NCBI GenBank assembly: GCA_015680685.1
Contig: MNCI01024072.1
Location: 707,550 to 771,549, forward strand
Length of the DNA: 64,000 bases
Direction: 5' to 3'
From: Gnetum montanum
Lineage: Eukaryota > Streptophyta > Gnetopsida > Gnetales > Gnetaceae
This document shows, in pieces, positions 1 to 9,849 of this stretch. A program made the translations under genes and the position numbers. The notes under the pieces were generated by a model. That model was not told the origin of the DNA and did not search any database. It was given only the letters and a program-made list of their open reading frames with translations. The first letter of the stretch is position 1, and every line of letters begins with the position of its first letter.

Positions 1-627
1 CGAGACTTCGTCTATTGCTGCGATGTCACTGAATGCAGATGGTTTGGGTCTGAACTTTGAAATGGTTCTACTAGGTCACTTAACCACATCTCCACATGGG
101 GTTTCCTGTGACCGACGATCGGAATACCATTCTCTCGTATCTCTCTCTTCACCCAGTTCTCTCCATCGCTCACCTCACTACCTATTTTATGTCATGATAG
201 TGTGTCATGGTATCCATGGGTTTTCCATGCCTTAGCGGGATCTCTTGGGTTGGAGTCTTAACTGGTGAGCACCATTTCTTGGCCCTAGGACCCACGGACC
301 CCGATGTTGAGGGCTATGTAGGGGCTACTAAGGCTATGGCCTACTATGGGGAGGATCCACCTACATTTCCTTAGTCCCACTTGTTAAGTCTCCCACCCTT
401 TAGATTTTGAGGTTAACTAGTTTTCGGGTTTCATCGCTCGATTTATTCCCCGTAGAGTTCTTTTTGAGTCATGTTCTCCAATTTTTATCTCCTTTTCATG
501 TTTACTTCCCTTCCTCATGTCCTTAGCCATGTCCAGGCCTTTCACGTGCTTGAACCGTCTCAATTTGAAGTTTCAAATTTATCATTTCGGGCTTTTTATG
601 GGTTGGTCAATAGGTGAACACCCCTAC
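1..627 (+). other. Conserved non-coding spacer downstream of pol (P0)
   Basis: There is no credible coding sequence. Blocks match the spacers of the other copies. Positions 84-165 (ACTTAACCAC, then a CTCTCGTATCTCTCTCTTC-like stretch) match 12145-12215 of P1. Positions 345-385 (GGGGAGGATCCACCT) match 12400-12412 of P1 and, reversed, about 16625-16650 of M1 and 33432-33452 of M2. The block keeps order and orientation relative to pol and the 3' LTR. Confidence 0.7.
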
Positions 628-670
628 GTCGATGAGGCCCCGTTGACACAGCGCCTAACCCCTATATATA
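628..670 (+). promoter_or_regulatory. Internal promoter-like module upstream of the extra ORF (P0)
   Basis: Positions 628-648 hold GTCGATGAGGCC and CCGTTGACA, the motif type that fills the U3 of the class I LTRs (LTR A 4221-4311, M1 LTR 25798-25866). Fifteen bases on is TATATATA (663-670). M1 has the same arrangement at 16261-16330 in front of its extra ORF. The flanks after the TATA box do not continue like an LTR, so this is not simply an LTR relic. Promoter function is inferred. Confidence 0.55.
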
Positions 671-815
671 CCCCGCTGCACTTATTCATTTTCCATCATT
701 TGTTGTCCAAACTGAGGGGATTTTTTGCCGTTTTTTCTACCTAACCCTTCCCAATGCACCTACATTCCGTCGCGAGTTCTCATTAACTGATCCTTGCCCC
801 TTAAAGCAACCAGAG

Positions 816-1058
816 GTATGCTTTCAGTCATGGGGGGGGGGGGGGGGGGGGTGGTGCCTTTGTGAACCTAAATATAACTAATTTAATTAATTAGTTTGTT
901 AATTACAAAAACTTTGGCCCTAAACCCTAACTTAATGCTCCGGGAAATTTAACGGTGTGCCTATGTCATTAACATAACTTGGTCAAACTGAGAAAGTATA
1001 TACGGACCATCTTAAACTACTTATGAATGGTCTAATGGATGATTATGTTTGATTGTAG
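816..1058 (+). other. Putative leader intron before the extra ORF (P0)
   Basis: The donor context is AGAG|GTATGC (GT at 816-817) and the acceptor is TTGATTGTAG at 1049-1058, directly before ATG 1059. In M1 the homologous place reads CAAAG|GTAAGC at 16115, and the acceptor position lies just before its ATG. The TATA-to-donor distance is 153 nt here and 154 nt in M1. The intron carries a run of 20 G at 832-851. Splicing itself is inferred. Confidence 0.5.
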
Positions 1059-3917
1059 ATGGCACCCAAACCGAGGTGACCAAGGGATGAAGGACCGTCT
1101 CAACCTAGGGACAAGCACCCACACATGGGAAGGGGACAAGATGTGCAATAGCCAGAGTATGCGGTGGGCTCTCATGCAACTGGGCCCTTCCACGAAAGAC
1201 CTGATGTGGAATCTGTTCACCAGATTCCCGAAGAGGAGATTCCTGGTGTGCAATCGCTAGGGGCTGAGACTCTTGGGATAGCACCATGGCTTGAGGTCAC
1301 CTTGACCCAAGCCTGCCTTGATGCTATCACACCATGCAAGGTGCAACAGACAGTCCTTCAAGAGTTAAATTTTGGACCATTCCTCGAGGACGCTCCAGAA
1401 GATGTAAGGCTCCAATTATAGACCTTTCCGATGTGGCCAATCATCACAACTAGTGGTAAGTGGTACTTAGGAGAAACCTATCTCTTCTGGACGAATCGGT
1501 AACCAGGGTCAAGAGTAAGGATCAAAGACATTTATGTCTCTTACTCTTCAGAGGCGATAGCACAAGCTCTGAGGTTGCCTGAAAATGGGGCAGATGTGGC
1601 AAAAATCCCAAAACAGGCCGATCCAGAGGTAAAGGTGCAATGGACCCAACGGTGCTATGGAGTAGAGCACAAGGAATTTGGCTCCTTGACCACGGTGGAG
1701 AGAGTGTACTTCAAAATTGTGTCTTACCACCTAAACCCAATGGTAAGACCTAGCAAAATCATAGCCTTCTCCGCTCGTGTGTGTGCCGCCTTGAGTGGGA
1801 AATTTCCCATGAGTCTTCCACAGGTATTGTTTCTAGAGATTGAAAAAAGGTTCACTGAGAATGAATGTGGAAGATGAGCTCTCCCATTTCCTTGCCTAAT
1901 CTGGAAATTGTGCAAATGGACAAGGATAGCACGATATTCCAATGATGCACTCCAGCATGCCCCAATTGCCTCATGGCGAGAGATGATGAAAGAAAAAACT
2001 TCTACAGCCACATAGACAGAGGAGGAGCAGCAACCACTTCCACCACTTGCACAAACAACACAATTGAGCTCGGAAAACACAGCAGAATACCTCCGCAAGA
2101 TTCAGAAAATGCTCTTGAGCCAGCAAGAGCAATCTGGCAAGACTGGTGGAGGAGAAGACCCTTTGGTCTATCACCCTACCATGAGCCACCTAGAGCAAGT
2201 GGCTCAATCTATTAGCTTGCTTGAAAGGGTAGGGCAAATCTTCTCCGCCACTCGAGCACAAGTCCCAACCAGAACAAATCTGAGCATCCGAGATGTATCA
2301 ACATCAACCCAATAGTTATTTCCTAAAATCTTAGGGAATGCTGCTGTCTTCTCGGTTTGCTTGGAAGATGATGAAGGGGCGATGGTCCTGGTGATGCAGC
2401 ACCAGGGACAAGAAGTTGTGGCTGAAGTGTTTGCTGACATTATCGCTACTACTCTCAATGCACCGGCAGCACCTGTACCAAACATTCATGGACTTCAAGA
2501 TGTACAAGTGTCTACTAGAACTTTACGTAGCCAGATTAACGTAGCCGCCCAACATGAAGAGCTGTTGGACCGACTGGTGGGAATCGGGCAATCGCTTCCG
2601 GATGTCTTCAACCTTCTGGACAACATCACTGCAACCTAGTCGGAGCTGTTATCGGCAAGGGGTAGGAGCCCTATTTTAGAAGGGCAACTAGAAGCTGCTC
2701 AAGCTTCTTGTCAGCACTTGACAATGGAGGTGGCCTAATTAAGAGCCCATCTTGCTAATCCAGCCATCCTCAATCACGAAATCACCAAAGATGAAGCTTT
2801 TCAGCAGCTTCAACTTAAACTCCAGGTCGTTGAGGATGAACGAGAGACAACGATCCTTGACAAGTCCACAGTAGACGCCCGAGCATATCACTTAGAAAAG
2901 GACTTGGCGGTGGTTCGCTAGGAGAACGTGTAGCTGATCGCGAAAGTTCATCGCTTACGTAATGTTGGTGTGGAGAATGAACACATGAGAGATTTTATCC
3001 ACCAACGGCAGGAGGAGCTAGCCAGGGTAAACACAGACATAAGAAGTTTGGCAGCTGAAAATCAGAATCTGTCAATGGAGGAGGTTCGGGCTTTGTGATA
3101 AAAGTCTGCAATTGAAATTGCCACTTGGAGAAATGAGGCCTTGAAGTTCGAAAAAGTCAAAAATCATTACAAGGACCAAGTGGGATTGCAGAAGGAGGTA
3201 AAGGAGAAGCACATTCAAGTCGCTAAAGCCAAGATGAACCAAGCACTCCAGCAGCTCCGAGAGGAAGGCGATACATGGCCATTCATCTTTGATGGGTTGA
3301 ATGCCTACAACAAAGCAAAAATCCACCTAAAAGAGCTGCAGATCGAAGAAATAATAGAATACATGGAATTGGCCAACCTTCGATACGCGAACCTGGCTAT
3401 GCTCACAGTCAAGAGACCATGGCTAGAGTTAGAGAAACAAGTGGCCACCTCGTATTCCTTATACAAGGGTGAGTTCCAGGTGCACAAGGTAACTAAACAA
3501 AAGTTGGCAACAGTAAACGCAGAACTCGAGGTCCTCCGCACAAGCTTTGAAGGCCAACGTACCGTTGCAGAGGACCTGGCCAGAAGAATGAGTGACTACC
3601 AGGAACTGCAGTCATCAATCTGAGCATTTGATATTGAACACAAGTAGTTCACAGCCTAGTTTGTCAATTTAAAAGAACTCTTTTCGGCGTTGCCATGCCC
3701 TTGGGAAGTTCTAGCTCCAACACACATTGGAGAAGTTGCCTGGACCGTGAACTATCCCAGAAGCAAAGAAGAAAAGATGAGGGCTCTCTTGGAGGCTTTT
3801 CAGCTACCTCCAGAAGTTGCAGCTGCCGTAGGTCAATCATCATTCTTGCCACCACCAATGCATGGACCAGAGGCTGAAGAAGGATCATCAAAACCACCAC
3901 CCCGAGGGATGGTGTGA
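1059..3917 (+). pseudogene. Extra ORF (aORF) of Tat/Athila-like element, coiled-coil protein
   Basis: About 952 codons run in one frame from ATG 1059 to the stop at 3915-3917. I count about sixteen in-frame stops and see no frameshift; most stops are one transition from CAA, CAG, CGA or TGG. The product starts MAPK, then a basic proline-rich stretch. A globular part (about 1290-1870, with RIKDIYVSY and YHLNPMVRPSKI) resembles, from memory, the plant transposon-protein domain seen beside Athila elements. A mid region follows, then a long charged heptad-rich segment (about 2800-3620) typical of a coiled coil. It ends with a proline-rich tail (PPPRGMV). M1 carries a homolog (15803-14000) and M3 the C-terminal part. 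Its function is unknown. It sits where env-like or additional ORFs lie in these elements, but I see no signal peptide or membrane segment. It is inactive as it stands. Confidence 0.7.
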
Positions 3918-4168
3918 TCTTCTCAAGCAATTTTGTGCATCATTCCACACAGCAGAGGCTCTAGGACCAGCGAGGTGTTCAATTTTATCTCTGAACACCG
4001 CCATTTTTGTAATTTGTTCTCCTCTATAACTCGGGCTCTTGGTCAAATTCATGTTGTGTCATGTGTGAGTCATGTATGTGTTTTAGTTATGTGTGTTGCA
4101 AATAAGAATCCATACCTTCCAATTTGTAAAGTAACTCGAGGATGAGTTTTTGCTCAGTCGTGGGGGTA
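3918..4168 (+). other. 3' untranslated region and polypurine tract of P0
   Basis: It is non-coding. The last 90 bases are conserved in all copies: CCATACCTTCC, TTTGTAAAG, ACTCGAGGATGAGTTTT, then the purine-rich TCGTGGGGGTA abutting the LTR. Equivalents precede the LTRs at 13123 (P1), 32668 (M2, minus strand) and 58022 (M3, minus strand). It is the likely plus-strand primer. Confidence 0.65.
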
Positions 4169-5122
4169 TGATGAAGTGTCATTGAGTCCTGCATTGACGG
4201 GGCCGCGTATACGCGGCCGCGTTGATGCGGTGCCGTCGACATGGCCTATTGCGTCAACGTGGGCCCGTCGACGTGGCCTTCCTATGTCGACATGGCCTCG
4301 TTTACGTAGCCGCCCATCTCAGCCTATAAATAAGAGGGCCTTCCACCTCATTTAGGCATCCTTTGAGTAGTTGTAGCGAAGCTCTTGTAGTTTGCTCCTG
4401 CAAGAGATAGAATATTTTCCAAGTGCCCGCAGCAGGTGTAAGAAAAGTGATTGGATCTTTATTCGAGCGTTGATGTATTTGAGCCCATTGGTGTGATGGA
4501 AATAAAGAAGAATTGTTCAAGCATACCTTGTAGCATTTGGACTTAATTATTTCATGCATTTAATAGTTTAATATGTTTGTGCTTTATTAAGTACTTATTA
4601 ATGCTTTATTAATTACTTGTTGATTATTTATGTTTTCATTATTATAATTTTGATCATTAGTGTTCATTCGTAGTTTGTAAAAGACATAAGTACGACCATC
4701 TCGAACGTAATCCAAACACTTGGTAAGCCCAGCGACGCTTAACTTTTGGTAACCCAGTAGTGTTAGGAAATGGTCAGAATGTGCTCGGAAGATGGGACCA
4801 GATACTTATGCTAGGAGTAGTTAGAATATAAACTAGGATAACTAGAGATTAGATAATAGTTTATTCCTTACCTTTCATACCTTAAATTAGCCGCCAAAAG
4901 ATATGCGAAAAGCTATAAAAATCATTAGCCTTAGTCTCACTTAACCATCATAAACGGAATATCACAAGTGAGATTAGGAAGACAATGACTGTTCTAACCC
5001 AAAGTTCCACTGGTTAGAGTCTGGTGTATGTTAAGTACTTACATTCTATGGAATTTGACTAGGTCATGTGTGAACGCTCATGATTCATATGGTTGGGCGT
5101 AGGGATACCTAGCTGCTCATCA
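4169..5122 (+). repeat. LTR A, 3' LTR of P0 (class I U3)
   Basis: It runs TGATGAAGTG...GCTGCTCATCA, 954 bp. TATAAATA lies at 4325-4332, just after a GC-rich motif array, and AATAAA at 4501-4506. The end matches the other LTR ends (GGTTGGGCGTAGGGATACC...). The left flank is a PPT and the right flank (GAGGG) is mid-gag, so it is the distal LTR of P0 and not the 5' LTR of P1. Confidence 0.85.
4221..4332 (+). promoter_or_regulatory. U3 motif array and TATA box of LTR A
   Basis: GTTGATGCGG, GTCGACATGGCC, GTCAACGTGGGC, GTCGACGTGGCC and GTCGACATGGCC start at 4221, 4235, 4253, 4267 and 4286, with spacings of 14, 18, 14 and 19. They are followed by CCTCGTTTACGTAGCC and TATAAATA. ACGTGG cores (4258, 4271) resemble bZIP/ABRE-type sites. 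The regulatory role is inferred from position and recurrence. Confidence 0.5.
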
Positions 5123-5123
5123 G

Positions 5124-6900
5124 AGGGCAACATTGTGTTGTTGCTTAATTGATCCGCTCATATGATGCTCCAATAAACTCTTATGCAGTTGGGCATCCAA
5201 GGGCTTCATGCTGAATATGTTGTGTAGGATAGTGATGCCAAGGATTATCATCCCACTGATGCACAATTTCTAAGGGATCGATAGCTAGAGCAACATTATG
5301 AATTTGGGAAGGGGAAGTGGTCCAATGATGCTCCATTATTGACATACCAAAAAGATGGTGGAGAACCCTTCTTTAGGGGTTTTCCAATTAGAGAGACTTC
5401 TTTCTTTAACTTCGGTAAAGGAGGTCAAAACTAGAACCTACAGTCCACGATCCATAAGCTTGGTTTTGGCAAAAATGAATCCAATGAAAAAGGGGAATCC
5501 AAGGAGGAGAGTCATGGTAGGGATGCAAGTACATAGCAAGATCATGGTTGCAACCATTGAAGAGGGGGTGGTAGGCACCATGATGGTGCCAATCCTCCTT
5601 CCTCTTCACCTTTATCATCATCATCTTCTTCTTCTATGTTTGAACACAATTGTAGGGGGTGTAATCATGATGGAGGTGATCGATGGGATCGAGATGATCA
5701 TAGGGACCACCGAGCAAGTTAAGACCTTGATCACATGCATTTAAGAGAGGATTGTTACCATGAATGAAGGGGTAGTAGAGGGAATCATATGCATAAGAAT
5801 CATGGCCTCGATGAGCTTTTGCTTGCTACCCAGAGCATGCTAAACATTGGAGAGGTAGTGAGAATTCCTACAAGGCACATAAAGGATAGTCGGATCAAGA
5901 GGCTAGACATGAATAATATCCATAGGTTTGAAAGGAGATATAACTTAGATCCATAGAACCATCTTCAGGCTTTCCACAATGCTTGTGTCTTGAAAAATAT
6001 AGAAAATGATTGGAAAAAGTTTAAGTTATTTCCCAAGACACTCATTAAAGAAGAAGAAAGTTGGTATCGATCCTTAGAATTAGAATCCATAAGACGGTAG
6101 AGTACAATACTCAAACTATTCAATGAAAATTATCAGATGTACTCTCAAGTGTCCAACTTAAGGAGGTAGATCCAAGGATGGAAACAAGGGACACATGAAC
6201 CCTTGGATATTACTATGGACGAATATTATTCTCTATTCATAGATGTCCTAGCCATGATTATTCTCAATAGGAGAAACTTTGCTATATCATAGATGGGCTC
6301 CAATAAGAAATGAGGAGAACTCTTAGAGTCTATGCCCAAGGGTGATTGTTAGAATTAAGAATCCATAAGATTCAATGGTTGATTGAGTAGGTAGCAAAAA
6401 AAGGAGAGTTGAGGAAATGTGAAAGTGCAGAAGAATACAACCATGATCCTTCCATTCGCAAAAGGAAGGTTTGATTTTGTGACAATGAGGAATCATCACT
6501 TGATGAGATGGTGAACTAAAAAACCTTATCGATTCAAAAATTTGCCTCTAAAATTTTGACTAAGGTGGATTAGTTATGGGACTCTATGAATAGAAAATTT
6601 TAAGTTGTCTTGAAAATTGTTGAAGAGTCTAAAGAACAAAGTAGTGATTGTGATTGCAAAAGGTAAAAAGAAGTTGAGTATGCCTACCAAAGGAATAAGG
6701 GAAAAATTGCTACAATAGATGAAGTTGTAGAAATTGAATTAGATGATGATGATGGGTGTGACATTTGCGAATATGAACATCCTAAGGGATGTTCCATCAT
6801 GTCACACTTATAGGAGTCTGGGGCATATGCTCTAAATCCACGACTAAAAAAAGGCAAGTACATAGAAGGCTGCCTTATCCTCAAGGCAATCCTAGGTAGT
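5124..6900 (+). pseudogene. gag fragment of P1
   Basis: It begins at the GNIV...LMQLGIQGLHAEYV block, equivalent to gag residue about 60 of M1. Next come a basic region and a serine/histidine-rich low-complexity segment (5580-5640). The capsid-like domain is at about 5930-6420, with SWYRSLELESI, VSNLRR, IQGWKQGTHEPLD and DEYYSLF. A C-terminal Cys/His motif C-x2-C-x3-H-x3-C (6757-6792) is followed by SHLQESG and ALNPRL. Several stops and frame changes are present. The N-terminal part is cut off at the P0 boundary. Confidence 0.8.
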
Positions 6901-7269
6901 TCCATCAAGAACAATAGTATTATCAAAGTGGAACTCCACTGCAACTGTATGAGTAGTATCAATAGTGGCAGCAATCATAGTCATGGGCACTACCATCTCC
7001 ATGGCAGCAATACCCTTATAGATAACTGGATCCATATAGGTATTACATTCAACAACCCCTATCTCCACATGACTCTTTCAGTCATGTTTCTTCTTTCTAA
7101 CATCACTACTACTCTCATGAATATTATTGAACTCATTCTCTACATTTAAGGAGGGATACCACTTTTTATCCTTATCCTCCACTTGTCCCTGCATCTATTC
7201 CTCCACCCTCAACATAGCTATCACTTGCTCATCTATTTAGTGTGAACTTCTAGCTCAACCATAGAAACA

Positions 7270-7980
7270 CAATTTTACCAAGGTTATCAAGCTACAATTG
7301 GTTCATCAATCAAGTGGTTCAGACACTAAACCACAAAAAATATCTTTTTTCCAATCCAACAGTCCACCTAAGCCCTCTAATACACATGCAATTGGCAACC
7401 CTTCTTCTTCATTTGTCTTTGCATCTAATCCCTTTGAGTTCCCATTAAACCAAATACTACACAGAATCTATATTGTTATGGTTACTCATGTTGTATCTGA
7501 TTAAATTTGGGCTAGAAACCTTCCTAGGAAATTAGTTGTTGATCCTAGGAGTCCTCTTATCTATTTGCACATTGCTGGGAATGAACCATATAAAGCTTTT
7601 CTTAATTCAGGTTCTGGTGTGAGTTTGATTTCTCATGTGATGTATATTGCCTAGAACCTACTACCCCTTAAGAAGAGAAATATCCAAGTAGAATTGGTAG
7701 ACTAGTCCATTACTATTCCATTGGGATTGGTGGAAGACATTGTGACCACTATCTATGGATGATCTTATCTTGCTAATTTCCCAGTAATCAAGGTTGAGAA
7801 CTGTAAAGGGGACTTTCCAATCATCATGGAAAGGGAATTACTAAGCATTATTGATGCAAGAATGGACATTAGAGATCTTCCCTAGAGATATCTGAGGAAA
7901 ATGCATTTGGAAGGATTGAGAAGAAGCGAGTTCCATGCATCATGTACAACGATACAGGGTGCAATTGCATGTAGAAACTC
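7270..7980 (+). pseudogene. Gag-pol linker and aspartic protease of P1
   Basis: A Ser/Pro/Asn-rich linker (7290-7460) leads into VVTHV...LVVDPRSPLIYLHI and the retropepsin-like FLNSGSGVSLIS at about 7600-7635, where the catalytic D of LLDSG-type motifs is N. A later flap or core part, DFPIIMERELLSIIDA (about 7810-7860), matches M1 and M2. It is broken by stops. Confidence 0.7.
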
Positions 7981-8189
7981 TAGTCTGTTAAATGAGCATC
8001 TATTTTCACATGTAGGCAGTGTGCACTTGAAGTAGATATTCAAAGATGTCTATATGCAATAGCCACAAAACAAGATGATACTCAGTGGCTAACCATTGAT
8101 CCTGAAAGTAGCACTATATGCATGGAACCTATTAAGAGCCTGACATGCACTTATGTTGCAGGCATCGATGAACTAAAGTAAGTTCATTA

Positions 8190-9330
8190 CCAACTCTTTG
8201 ATAATGCAAATGATGATACCGATTGGGGAGAGTTGGAAATTCCTAAAAATTTTAAACAGGAGCCCCTTGAGTTAAAAACTCTACCTGCTGGCATGAAATA
8301 TGCATTTTTAAAAAATGGGAAGCTAGTAATAATCAATGCAAATCTTGCCCCAGAATAGAAATAGATGTTGTTGAATGTGGTTGACAAATGGTCAATAGCC
8401 TTTGCCTAGTCATATCCTAAACTCACAGGGATTAATCTTAGGATATGCTAGCATCGTATTTATACTAACCTAGCCATGAAGCCAAATAGGTAGTCATAGA
8501 GGTGATTGAACCCCAAATTGAAGTAGATTGCCAAAGAGGAAATCAAAAACCTCCTCAAGGTGGGGTTTATCCATCCCATTGTGGATAGTGAGTGGGTTAG
8601 TCCACTTATGATTGTGCCAAAGAAAGGTGGCAAGTGGTGGGTCTGCATCGATTTTCGGCTATTGAATATGGCAACATTCAAGGATCATTTTTTGTTGCCA
8701 TTTAATGATCAAGTGTTGGACACTATATCTAGGCATTGTTATTACAGTTTTCTAGATGGTTATAGTGGCTATAACCAAATCTAGATCACACCAAAGGACC
8801 AAGCCAAAACAACATTCATGAGTCCATGGGGAACCTTTGCATATCACAAGATGCCTTTTGGTCTATGCAATGCTCCTGCCACTTTCCAATGTCTGGTCTT
8901 AAGCATCTTTCAGCAACAAATTGGTAGCTAAGTGGAATTCTTTATGGATGAATTCTCCACTTATGGTACTACATTCGAGTAAGCCTTGGACCACCTTGAG
9001 CAAGTACTAAAAATATGTGTGAAAAAAAACCTATGGCTCAATTGGCAAAAGAGCCATCTCATGGTCTGAGAAGGCATTGTATTGGAGCATAGAATCTCAC
9101 AAGCAAGGATTAAGGTCAACCCTAAAAACATGAGGATCATCCAAGGAATTACCCACTGACTAGAAGTTGTAAAAGATGTTTGGTCATTCCTCGGACACAT
9201 GGGCTACTATTAGTGATTCACACAGAATTTCTCTAAGATCGCAAAACTATTAGTCAAGCTAAAAAAGAAAGATGCTCCATTTGTTTGGACCAGGGAATGT
9301 GAAAAAACATTCCAATAGTTGAAGGAAAAA
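8190..9330 (+). pseudogene. Reverse transcriptase of P1
   Basis: The stretch LPAGMKYAFLKNGKLVIINA (about 8280-8345) is the Athila/Tat-type linker before RT. RT blocks follow: GFIHPIVDSEWVSPL, VPKKGGKW, CIDFRLLNM (8560-8680), FLDGYSGYNQI, SPWGTFAYHKMPFGLCNAPATFQ and FFMDEFSTYG at about 8938-8967. The catalytic pair is D-E where M1 and M2 have D-D. FMDD and STYG are typical of this lineage. Stops and frame breaks make it inactive. Confidence 0.85.
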
Positions 9331-9339
9331 CTTGTAGAA

Positions 9340-9830
9340 ACTCCAATTCTATAGGTCTCCAATTGGTCCAAACCATTTCATGTTATGATGGATGTATCAA
9401 ACTGTGCCTTGGGGGTTGTGCTTATGTAGTTCGATGCCAAGAAACATTCATATTACATCCACTATGCAAGTCAAAGCATTGTGGGTGCACAACTAAACTA
9501 CAGCACCACAGAGAAAGAATTAATGACAGTGGTGTTTGCTCTAGAGAAGTTTAGGCACTATGTGCTTGTATATAAAGTATTTGTACACACTGAGCACAAT
9601 GAAATTTGCTTTCTGATGAATAAGAAAATGGTGAGCCCTCATGTCATACGGTGGTTGGTGATCTTACAAGAATTCGATCTTACGATGGTAGATAGGAAGG
9701 AAACTAAGAATGTGGTTGTTGACCACTTGTCTTTGTTGCAATTAGAAAATAAAGAGAAGGAAAGTCCACTATTTGATCTATATCCTAATGAACTCCTCTT
9801 TGTTGGGGCTATAATTGAATAATTTCCCAT
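9340..9830 (+). pseudogene. RNase H domain of P1
   Basis: It follows RT directly: SNWSKPFHVMMDVSNCALG (9358-9415), then GAQLNYSTTEKELMTVVFAL, YKVFVHTEHNEI, VIRWLVILQEFDLTMVDRK and NVVVDHLS (to about 9740). The order and motifs fit a Ty3-type RNase H. The acidic-rich tail (KEKESPLFDLYPNELL) leads to integrase. A frame change lies at about 9480. Confidence 0.8.
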
Positions 9831-9849
9831 TGAGCCTAAATGATATGAT

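Larger units (their letters stand above)
1..5122 (+). mobile_element. P0: 3' part of a Tat/Athila-like Ty3/gypsy element
   Basis: The order is conserved spacer, promoter-like module, extra ORF, polypurine tract and 3' LTR, all on the plus strand. The 5' LTR, gag and pol would lie upstream of the window. Directly after the LTR end (5122) the sequence enters the middle of another element's gag (P1) with no PBS between. This is best read as P0 having inserted into P1's gag. No TSD can be tested because the left end is outside the window; the predicted one is GAGGG (5123-5127). Family placement rests on the shared LTR and extra ORF with M1, whose pol is Tat/Athila-like. Confidence 0.8.

Noticed and set aside
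23-744. Short plus-strand ORFs (70-75 codons) before the extra ORF
   Set aside because: They lie in the non-coding spacer, are not kept in frame in P1, M1 or M2, and have no recognisable motif.
3072-3541. Minus-strand ORFs opposite the coiled coil
   Set aside because: Shadows of the plus-strand extra ORF. The plus frame is the one shared with M1 and M3.
1059-3917. Extra ORF as an envelope gene
   Set aside because: No signal peptide, transmembrane segment or Cys-rich ectodomain is visible. A long coiled coil alone is not enough.
4169-5122. LTR A as the 5' LTR of P1
   Set aside because: There is no PBS after it, gag begins in its middle, and a PPT with an extra ORF precedes it. Its U3 is class I while P1's 3' LTR is class III.
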